Shown here: one piece after another, positions 34,701-46,700 of the stretch | Layout: the number at the start of each line of letters is the position of its first letter | How positions within the stretch are numbered: position 1 is the first letter of the stretch | Source of the DNA: Uloborus plumipes | Taxonomy: Eukaryota > Arthropoda > Arachnida > Araneae > Uloboridae | Length of the DNA: 64,000 bases | NCBI GenBank assembly: GCA_038373865.1 | Contig: JAXGGA010001643.1 | Span: 1 to 64,000 of the forward strand | Direction of reading: 5' to 3' | Position numbers and translations under genes: made by a program | The notes under the pieces: generated by a model | Seen by the model: the letters and a program-made list of their open reading frames with translations, nothing else | Databases searched by the model: none | What the model was told of the DNA's origin: nothing

Positions 34701-37700
34701 AATTGTTATTGTTTTTTAAATGTTAAAGAGATCGATCAAATTAGAGCCGCCATATAGACATGGCTGATTTTTTTTAAAAAAAATCAAATGATTTAAATCA
34801 TTGACACCCTGAGATTAATAGTTAATGAATTGATAATACTGCCCTCATATATTGTGGATTAAAGTGAATTTTGCTTGATGCTATTTGAACAACTTTTTTT
34901 TTTTTAGTTTGTGACTTTCATTTTTTTTACTATTTTTTCTTTAAAAAAGAAGATTAATTCTTTACTTCTAATTTTTTACTATAAAAATATATACTTTGGC
35001 AAATAAGTTTTTCAGTGATGAAGCTATAATAATCTTTTTGAAGTGAGCAATGGCATGAAGTAAAATAAAAAGAGGAGGGAAGGGGGGGGGGCCTCAATCG
35101 AACCAAGTACTGCTATTAAAGGTTTACGAGCAATGGCAGAAGAGGAAAGAAAGCTTCAGGAATTGTTACCCAATGATTTCTATCAAATTGAATCACAAAA
35201 TTTGATTCTGAGGTATTGTAACACACATGCTCATACTTTTTTATTATGAAACTACAACCTTTTATCACAATTGCAGTGATAACAAGTACTAAGATTAAAT
35301 TAAGTTTAGAGCTCAGCCACTTGTTATTTGACTGCGTAGAGGGGGGAGGGGACGCCATTATCAAGGGCCCACAAATGATTGCAAGATTTTATTGATTTGT
35401 TTTGCACTGAATGACATAAGTGTTTACTGACTAACAAGTACTAAGATTAAATTTTGAAAATCCTGACCCTGATTACTAACTTTCTTTTAAAACCAACTTC
35501 ACTCATCAGAAAGCATTTTAAATTTAAATATATTTAATCGTTTTAGAGAGGACATGGTATATATGGAAAAGGAAAGATAATCCTTACTAGTAAAATTTGC
35601 TAGTAGCAAAAGCAGAAAAAAGAGGGAAAACTGAAAATTCTTACACCAAAATCAACTATAAGTATCTTAATTGTTAATGTTAACAAATAGAAACTGGCAA
35701 CATAAAAACATTTTAAATCATCGAGTTTCCTTTCCTTGTCGGCCAACAATGACATCGGTTTCCAATTGTGTAAGTAAAGGCCTAGCTGCATTTGCTAAAA
35801 AAAATTTATAACTCGAGTTCCATATAACATGGAAGTTCCAAACATATTCTATCAGACGAAAGAAAAAATTCTTTCTTTTGGTTCTATTGTTTTAAATTTT
35901 CAGATATGTTTTCGCTTCAAAAAGCAAGAAAAATGTTTTAAATGCTTTTAATTAATATTTTCATTAATTAATATCATCTGAAGACATGACCTGGTTCAGA
36001 ACACCCTCAAACAACTCTTTCAAGCAAAAGAAAAAAAATCCATCCGTTTAGGGGCTAGAGTGCCATAGACAGATACAGAGATCGGCAAATACACAGACAA
36101 AACTTATAACCCCCTTTCTTTGTTGCGTCGGGGGGTTACAAATAAACTAAAATACAACAGTCCCTCATTACATTGTGCCTTGCTATATTATTAAGTAAGG
36201 CATATCAAGTTTTTGTTTGCTTCTAAATATTAAAAGGTGAAAAAAGCTTTACTTTAAGTTTGAGAGCACTGAATTAGCAAAATTTTTAATCATTTCTTTT
36301 TCTCCTTTGGTTACATCATTTAACAAAAAATATAAAATTCGATTTACTTGAATTTGCTGCAGTTCAACTAAGGTTCCATTGACTTATTTTACTTTAAAAA
36401 TTGAAATGTTTTAAAATTCCTTTTTTTTACTGAGAAAAATTTATGCATATACTTTCATATGTCTTCTCCTTCCTTTTACTAGGAAGGTCATTCTTAAATA
36501 AAAGTAAAAGGAAACTTTTGAAGATGCATATACCATCAAAATATATGTTAAGTGAACAGTTTAAGGACCTCAGTATATTTAATTTTTGGGGGCATTGCCT
36601 GTTTTGTTGTCTCTGGACAAGCGTAATATAAAGATGGATTACTATAATAAAATGTATAATGATTAAAAATGAATAAATAAATAAATACTTTCAAACCTTT
36701 GAATCATAAGTACTTTTAGGATTTCTTTGCTCTGGAGCTGCATAAGGAACCGTTCCAAGATTGGAGCTAAAGGAAGTTGAAACTTTCCCATTTTCATCTT
36801 GAGCTGAGCAGTCTGCAAGCGTGGCTAACCCAAAATCTCCAATTTTCATAACATTATATTTTTTAGAGTAAAATATATTATGGGGCTGAAAAATTTTAGA
36901 ATAAATAAAAAATTTAAATTTCAAACTTATGTTACTTTAATACTTCAACTTGCAAAATAGAGTGAAATTCGGTTACAATGAACTTCAAGGGACAGCAAAT
37001 TTTGTTTGTTGTAATGTTATTTAAGCAGTGTAAGATAAATTAAATCAGAACTGAAAATTCATCTAGTTGAAATGGATTTTGCGTTAAATTGGTATTAATT
37101 GTAATGAGACTTGACTCTATAACATGATAAAGGTTTGTTAACAGAGCTTTGTTACCTACTCTATTTGAAGTAAAAATGATCAAACATAAAAAGGGTTGGT
37201 TTGGTTCTATTAGGTTTAATGGCAAAATAACCTTTAAACTGCTATTCAAAGTCACAATTGCACTTTTAATCAAAATTGAGTTATTGTTGCAAGGTGGTTC
37301 AATGTGTGCCCGGTCATGCGAGGGTCCGCCACACGGACCCCCGGATGATGGAACCTAAGGCTTGACGCTAAGTGGTGGGGCGTGGAGGAGAAAAGGTGGT
37401 TCAATGTGACATAATTTACTTAACTGCAATATTTTATGGTCATTTGTGAATGGGAAATAGTCAAAAAAATTTTTTTTCGAAAAAGTGGCATCTGAATCAA
37501 ATATATGGAGGCATAAAACTTTAAAAGCAATATCTTATTTTGAGCTGACATGTATATACGACCAGCAGTATAGACTATGGTGTACAAACTCTTTTTTTCA
37601 AAGAAAAATTGAATGATGAAAAATGCAAAGGTTAGAATGACAAAAATTGATTGCATGAATAATTAAATGAGTTCCTTGAAAAATTATTTAAAACATAAAT

Positions 37701-40700
37701 ACCAAATTTAACATAAAATTTGACTTAATTCTTGATGTAAAATTATAAGAAGAAGGGTAACAAAAACACAAATATAGCAATTTATTTTATCCATTTTGGT
37801 ATATTTAATTTTTTTAAATGTTTTCTTTAAAAAAATTTTAAGTCACTTTTTAAAAATAAGAGCCTTGAAATTGTTCAGCACGAAACAAAGACACATACTT
37901 GTGTTGGAAAGTGAAAGATAATAACACAAGGTTAACAAGCAAATTTGTAGAAAACTGTAAATACCTATTTCAGGGTTTCAAGGAGCCCTTTTTTCAATTC
38001 AAAAGAAGTGAGATTATGGATGAAAAGATTTTTTTATCAAAAGTCTTTTTTGTGGGTTGTCTTTTTATCTATAAGTTTACTTCTTTTGCATTGCAAAAAG
38101 GGTTCCTTGTAACCCTGAAAAACGTGCCAGCAGTTTCCTACAAATTTGTACACATCAACATTGTAGTATTTTTTAATGACACTTTTATGCAAATAAAATT
38201 AAAAAATATGAACGAGAAAAGTACCTTCAAATCTCGATGGATAATATTTTTTGAATGTATATGTACAACACCCTGCAAAATGTCTTTAAAAATAAGCATA
38301 ACATCTTTTTGGAAAGGTAAATCTTCTCCTAAAAGGGAAAAAAATCTTCAAATTAACTGGCAAAAAATAATGAATAGAAGTAAAAAAGAAAATAAAGAAA
38401 TGAAATAAAATACAATTAGGAGAGAACTTAATTGATTTTACTTTGAGCAAGAAAAACAAAAGGAGAAACTACCTCTGGCTCTGGATTGAAGCCACTGGTA
38501 GAGATCACAGTCACAATACTCCATTTGAATACACAGCATTACTTTGACATTCTGTTCATTTAAAGATAACAGTACAATTAAAAAATGTATAAAAAAATAT
38601 TTCCTTCTTCATAAATAATGTCCACATATGCATTAAACTTATTCATGTTTTAAAAACAAAAGATTCAACAGTATGTAAATTTCAGATATAAGTTACATTT
38701 GTTAAACTATTACTTGCAATTATTCTCCCCAACTATTTTTTTCAAACAGTAATATGTTGCTGTATTGTTGTTAAACTGCTCAGGTATCCAAGCCTGAGTA
38801 CACAATGTTGTCGGGCTTAAGGCAGAAAGGAGCAGCTTCCATTTTACACAGCACCACTATGGTGTGAGTTCAGCTCAGAAAAGATGGAAGCACCATTGCT
38901 CAGCATTTCAAAAAATTTGATCCAAACTAGAAGCTGAAGAATTCCTGGTTCAGCACCCTTAGCAGTAGATTTAGAATAGGAACTTGAAAGACTTGGTGAC
39001 CACAATACATTTAACATTCCCTAGTCAGCTTTAGCGAACATGGACAATCCTGTTGGCATTGAGCCTGGGACCCTCTAGTTATGAGAGCAATGCCTTATGG
39101 ATCATTCCACTGAGGTCCCAAACCTGGTCAGTGGGTCAAGAAAGGTTAAGAAATGCAGCTCTAAGCAATGTTGCCTTTTTTGAGATATTTTTCAGCAGTA
39201 TATAGAGGCATCTTATCGTGACATTGTCATTCAACACATATTTATAGGTTCATTCATTTAATCAGCAACTATCCATTCCTTATCAGTTTTCCTTTCATTA
39301 ATTTGCGGAATTTAAAATATATATCCATGAAAATAATCATATTAGGGTCAATCCATGTGAGATCATACAGACCATGTTGCTCACTATTTTTGATTTTTAA
39401 AACTTTTTGCCTGTTAATTAACTGTTATATTGGGAGCATAAAACAATGGTTTAAAAAAGTTTAAACCTTCAGAATTTTTTTTGGCAAGCACTTTTCAGTA
39501 GCCGCGGAAGCGACTTTTCATGAAAAGAGTACTTTTTGAAGATGCTTATAACTTTTTTATTTATAAATATATCAAAATGATTTAAAAACCACTTGATTGA
39601 GCAAAAAATGATCTAAATTTCTACACCAGTTATTTTTCTGATAATTAGTAACAAATTTGTGTAAAATTGGCTTAAAAATAAGATTTTTTGTGTGAAATTT
39701 TACATTTTTGGTATAAAAATATTAGTAGAAGGAATTAAGACTCACCCTTACTTATTTTTCCCTTGAATAGATATCTCATAGGACTATTCCCAGAAGTAGT
39801 GTGAAACATTTGAAGACAGTCTTTTTTTATACAGGGTGTCCACTCCAATCGTGGACCAATAGCTAATTTCTAAACCGTTAGAGATAAGCATATAGTTCAT
39901 TTAGGAAAAAATCTCCAAATTACGAAAGGAATTTTGGGTCTATTCAATGTTTTTCAAAAAATCAAATTTTGAAAGAGTTACGAAATTTAAATTTTTATAC
40001 AGCCCCCCAGTCCTATCAATCATATTTAGTAAAACATTCTTGACACTGTAACGTTTAAAACTAAAAAAAAATCACTCTTCTACGACAAAAATTGACCGAG
40101 TTATGATGTTTTGAAAAATCAAGATTTTGCATTGTTTCATGACGTCATCGAGAGATCACTTTAGGGACCGTATGCGAAATCCTTCAAAATCTTGATTTTT
40201 CAAAACGTCATAACTCGGTCAATTTTTGTCGTAGAAGAGTGATTTTTTTTTAGTTTTAAACGTTACAGTGTCAAGAATGTTTTACTAAATATGATTGATA
40301 GGACTGGGGGGCTGTATAAAAATTTAAATTTCGTAACTCTTTCAAAATTTGATTTTTTGAAAAACATTGAATAGACCCAAAATTCCTTTCGTAATTTGGA
40401 GATTTTTTCCTAAATAAACTATATGCGTATCTCTAACGGTTTAGAAATTAGCTATTGGTCCACGATTGGAGTGGACACCCTGTATATAATTTGTAAACTT
40501 AGCATTTTGGAGAAAAAATGCTAACTTTGAGATTTAATATCTGAAAAGGGACTGAATGAAAATCTACAAAAATTTAACTGGATAACCTTCTTATAGTAGT
40601 AAATATGTAGCAAAATTGTTATGAGTGATATCGTTCTAGTTTTAGAGATATGGAGCCGCGAAGTTGACTGAAAAATTTCATTTATTTTGACGCCAAAAAA

Positions 40701-43700
40701 TCATCACATAATGCAAAATTAATTATTCTCGTAATATTAGATGAGTTTTTTTGTGGTATAAACTAACCCTTTTACCAAAACATATAATATTTTAATTTAT
40801 TTTCCATTTACAGAAAGAAATAATTTAGATATTATGCTTTTATAAATGCATTTTTTTCTACGTGTTAGTCATAAAAACATGATTTTCCTAAAGCGGTCTT
40901 TATGCATCTAGTGAGCAAAGAACAATTATAGTTTTAATCTAACCTACAACTCTTCATTCATTTTTAAAAGTTTAAAACGTTAAAACCCCCCTGCAGCACC
41001 AAAAAGTCGCTCAAAATCCGAATTTAAGCTCTAGATCCTGCCATTTTTCGTGAGACTGCGTCTGTATAACAGCAGAAAATGGCGGACGTATTTTTGCGGA
41101 AAAGGGTAGGTAGGATCTAGAGCAGTGTTTCCCAACCTTTTCAAACTCATCACACCTTTCAAGGTGCTGACTGACACCTATAGCCCCCCCTCCCTCCTCA
41201 TTCTTTTTTCTTCCACGAAAAAACCATAATTTGGAGCAAGTGAACATCTATAATATTAAAAATATAAGTACCTAACTTTAATTTGAAGTAAAATGTACGC
41301 AATAAAAATACTATGACTAATCACTTTTAAACTAAAAATATTAATGAATAAATAAAATACCTTTATTTTTTTTCTTTCACGAAGCGAACTGATATAATCA
41401 TTTGAAGGGAAACATTTAACTAAGATCATTGACGTACTTATCAAAAAACAGAAGTACATTTTTCAAGAAATTATTTTGTTTTCTATGCTGGAATCTGGGT
41501 AGTTAAAATCATTGAAACAAAAAATTGGAAGGAAAATAAATTGAAAATCTGAAAATTCATAAAATTGACAGTGAATGATAAAATATTCACTAAGGTTAAT
41601 CCGAGGTGCAAAGAGGAAGCGCTTTAACTTCAATTTGTTTCTTTCTTAACGTGTAATTAATTGTCTGAACACTGAACAAGCGGTTTCGTACATACACTGC
41701 TCGACATTGAAAATGCAACACCAAGAAGGAGTAGTCAGAAATTGATGAAATCTGGTAAGAAGACAGAGACAGTATGGAACAATAAGTGATATTTATTTCA
41801 AAATAAATAAGCAAAATTTAGAGCGAGGACGGCGTCGGCTCAGTAAGAAGTAGGACCACCGCGGACAGCGATGCACGAAGAAACACGTTTAGGCATGGAG
41901 TTAATAAGCCTGCGGATGGTGTCCTGAGGGATGGCACTCCATTCCCTTTCAACCATTTGCCACAGTTCGTCCTCTGAACTAGGCAGTGGCAGGTTCTGCA
42001 AACGGCGTCCAATCACGTCCCACACATGTTCGATTGGTGACAAGTCAGGAGAGTATGGTGGCCAGGAAAGCATCTGTACACCTCGTAGAGCATGTTGGCT
42101 GATTCGAGCACTGTTAGGCCGGGCGTTATCCTGTGGCAAAATTACATTTAGCAGACCCTGAAGGTAGGGGATTGCCACCGGCCGCAGTACATTATTTACA
42201 TATCGTTGGGCCGTCATAGTGCGCCGAATACGAACTAGAGGTGATACGGAATTGTATGCAATAGCGCCCCAAACCATTATGCCACGTTGTCGTGCTGTGG
42301 GGCGTTCCACAGTTACTGCCAGATTCAATCTTTCTCCACGTCGACGCCACACACGTATGCGATGACTATCGCTGGACAAACAGAAGCGGGATTCATCTGA
42401 GAACACTACGGTTTGCCATTCTGCCATCCACGTCGCTCTGGTCCGGCACCATTCCAAACGTTGGAGTCTGTGCTGTGAGGTCAATGGCAGTCTTCTTAGC
42501 GGGCGCCGTGATTGCAGGCCACGTGCAACCAGTCGACGGGAAATGGTTCTGGTCGACACAGGAACATCCAGGGTACCTTGCACGTGCTGCAGAATCGACG
42601 TACAAGTGACTTGCGGGTCCGCCACAGCTTGTCGGTGAATCCGTCGATCCAAGCTGTCTGACGTCACTCTGGCTGCACCTGCACCCCTCAATGTGGCTAC
42701 ATTTCCTCTTTCCAACCATCTCCGACACAGCCGATGCACAGTGCTTGCATCCATGTGGGTATCAGCTGCAATTTGACGTATGGACCAAACTCCCCTTCTC
42801 AGTCCGATCACCATACCCCTTGTAAAGTCGTCTATATGCGGGAAGTGTCTTCGTTGAGGACGGCGTGGCATTTACTCCTATCACACGTATCCTTCGAGAC
42901 AAAAACCAAATTTCTCCGATAATTAGTCTGGCAGAAAAACCAACATGAACATAGCCCACTTTTCAACTACATTCTCTTATATCTTACTTCACGTGCGTCG
43001 GAGAGCTGCGCATTTCATATCATTTGCATAACTCAGTGACGTGCGTCTACGGTAAAATTTGCATGAATTTCTGACCACTCCTTCTTGGTGTTGCATTTTC
43101 AATGTCGAGCAGTGTATTTACAATTTCGGTTTTCGTTACCCTTTTTACTGCTATTTTCTCTTCTAAATACCTATCGTCCCCCAATCTTCCCTTAAGAATT
43201 TACCGCTCCTTTAGGTACTTGTATCTTTAATACTATAGATGTTCACTTGCTCCAAATTATGGTTTTTTCGAGGAAGAAAAAAGAAGGGGGGGGGGGCGAT
43301 AGGTGTCAGTCAGCATCTTGAAGGGGTGATGAGCATGAAAAGGTTGGGAAACACTGCTCTAGATCCTACCCTTTTCCGCGAAAATACTTCCACCTCTTCT
43401 TATGTTACACAGACGCAGTCTCACAGAAAATAGCAGGATCTAGAGCTTAAATTCGGATTTTGAGCGACTTTATGGTGCTGTAAGGGGGTTTTAACGCTTT
43501 AAACTTTTAAAAATGAATGAAGAGTTGTAGGTTAGATTAAAGCTATAATTGTTCTTTGCTCACTATATGCATAAAGACAGCTTTAGAGTGGAAAATCATG
43601 TTTTTATGACTAACACGTAGAAAAAAATGCATTTATAAAAGCATAATAGCTAATTATGCTAATAATAATAAGCATAAAGCATAATAAATTATTTCTTTCT

Positions 43701-46700
43701 GTAAATGGAAAATAAATTTAAAAATTATATGTTTTGGTAAAAGGATTAGTTTATACCACAAAAAACTCATCTAATATCATGAAAATAATTAATTTGGCAT
43801 TATGTGATGATTTTTTGGCGTCAAAATAAATGAGATTTTTCAGTCAACTTCGCGGCTCCACATCTCTAAAACTAGAACGATATCACTCATAAAAATTTTG
43901 CTACATATTTACTACCATAAGAAGGTTATCCAGTTAAATTTTTATAGATTTTCATTCAGTCCCTTTTCAGATATTAAATCTCAAAGTTACCATTTTTTCT
44001 CCAAAATGCCAAGTTTGACAAATTATATAAAAAAAATCTGGTATGGACCCCACACTACTTCCTTTTACGTGTTAATTTCTTAGTAGTTGCCTTAAGTGTT
44101 AAAAAAAAGTGCTTGGAGTGAGCAAGGTAACAATTCAAATATTTGTTCCCCTAATTTGCCACGAAACAATGCAAAAAAATTTTTTTTTTCCAATAGTTAA
44201 TTTTCTAAATATTGCTGATTTTTTATCATTCAGTGAATTTTTCGCAAAATATCGGCAATAGCGCCAAGTTGAACCCAAATTCAAAAAATAATTTTTTCGC
44301 CAAATTTGTCGCCAACTTGGCGATAGGTCGCCAAGTTGGCGTCAAACACTTGGCGACCAAAAGCTTAGCGACATATCGCCAAGTGGTCGCGCCAATTCAT
44401 ATCACTTGAGTCTGCATTGAAATTAACACTGATTTACCCCAAAAAAGGGGTAAAACACCCCCTTGGGAACATTCGAATGCAACCACAAGGGGAGGTGCAC
44501 AACTAGACCATCCTCAGAGCCTACATACCAAGCTAGAAGTTTCTAAGGCATATAGTTTTTGAGTTATGTGAGACACATACGCACATACATCCACACATAC
44601 GTACATACAGACGTCACGAGAAAACTTGTCGTAATGAACTCGGGGGTGGTTGAAAAGGATTTTTCGGCTGCTTATATGTTGGTAGGTACATATGCACGTG
44701 CTGACAGGTCGAAAAAACTACTGAACACTCATTCGGGGGTGAGCAAAATCAAGATTTAGACTCAAATTTGAGTGATTTTTTTTCGCGATCACAATACCTC
44801 CTTTACTACGTAAAAGGAAGTAAAAACGACTGTCTTCAAATGTTTCACACTACTTCTGGGAATAGTCCTATAAGATATCTATTCAAGGGAAAAAAAAGTA
44901 ATGGTGAGTCTTAATTCCTTCTACTAATATTTTTATGCCAAAAAAGTAAAATTTCACATAAAAAATCTTATTTTTAAGCCAATTTTACATAAATTTGTTA
45001 CTAACTATCAGAAAAATAACTGGTATAGAAATTTAGATCATTTTTTGCTCAATCAAGTGGTTTTTAAATCATTTTGATATAGGGTAAGTGCTCCAGTAGT
45101 CGGCCACAATAACATAAAACATCTCATATATAGTACATTTTTAATTCAAAATCAGATATGGCGCATTCACGCATTCATGTACCTATCCTCAATCATCAAC
45201 CAGTGGCAGTTAAGTTTTTGGGTACTTTTTTTGAATTAGTAATGAGTCATTTCATTTTGAATGGTGTGCCCGTCATCCAAGATTGCGATTCTGCTTATTT
45301 TTCAGTTAAGAGGACACGTCTTCTTAAAATGGCCAAACACACTTATTAATTTAATTCTACTGTAAATTTGAGTGATTTTTATCTTAATGGAATGGCTAAC
45401 ATAATGTTTCAATGAAAGAGAGAAGTCCTGGTTAGACTCGATTGTTTTTTAAAGGGGTGGCCGACTACTGGGTACAGAATTCTTCTGCATTTCCAATAGT
45501 CGGCCATGGTAGGCCGACCACTGGTTCTAAGCAGTTTGGATGATTTATCCAGTAGTCGGCCACACACTCAATGTAGCTTTTCATTCTTACTATGGGTTCA
45601 TCAAATTAAAATTAAATTAACTTATTAAAATACAGCGACAATTTAACTGTTTTGAGTAAAAATACCTTTTCCAAAGTTTATTTTTCTTGAAAAATAGTAA
45701 TTAAATTGAATGTCTTAACGTCTTTTGACCACCATTTCGACATTTTATTGCTCCTAGTGTTGTAAATTTAATTGGAAATTCTAAGAAAGAGATTTTTAAA
45801 TACGCATTCGTTGAGTAAAGATTATAAGTTTTAATCCTCATCTAGTTATTATCAAATGGTGCTTTAATAGTTTTTCTTATCAAATTTTATCTTAAACTCA
45901 TGAAATTGGCGAAACGAGTGATTTGACTTCTATTGATACTTATTCGGCAGTTAATAAACATTCCCCAATTATAGGAGATAAGATCCAAAACTTCAATAGT
46001 CACATAGGCTCAAGTTATTCAATGAGTGCCAAGCATGTAGTTACTCTTTCTTCTGCTATTATGCTTAACTTTTTGCTTTACCAAAGGTTCAAGACTCCTG
46101 TGCTCTATTTAGGAAAATTGTTTCAAATGTTGGTATATTTTCACTAATGATTCTCCCCAAATGTTTGACTTCTTGAGTTTTCTTCGCTATTAGAAATTGA
46201 ATTAGAATTGTACTGAGTTAATTTCAAAACTACATGGTTAGATTGTTGCAATCTAAATTTTGGTTTGTTTTCAAGGTTATTCCTCGTTTACTAATATTCT
46301 TGTCGAAAGCTGTAAGATTACTTTCATGACATCCCGAGTTCCATTTACTTCTTTATTTCATCTTACTTCAATTAGTTTAAAACAAATAACCTTGCTTCAG
46401 TGGAACATTTTGTGCCAGATGAAGCCTTGATAGAGATTCCTTTCAGCGCATTTTTGAATGTATTTTTACTTGCAGTTTTGGAAGCAATCATTTCTAAAAC
46501 TACAGTTTTAGTTTTTTATGTTCCGTGTGTTGAAATTCCGTTCTAATGAATGTGAACCAAGATCCACAAAAGATCTTGGGGGCAATTGCCCACCTCCCCC
46601 CTCCTGATCCCCAAATGACGGGTCTGGTTCGTTGTAAGTTTCCCTTTGTTTTGTTTTGTTTTTAATTCAACCCCCTATATCAGATAAGATCAATGAAAAT

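Noticed and set aside
37899..38408. A 169-codon open frame on the + strand
   Set aside because: It runs antisense through EIF2AK1 exon 12 and its flanking introns. Composition is low-complexity and no domain is seen.
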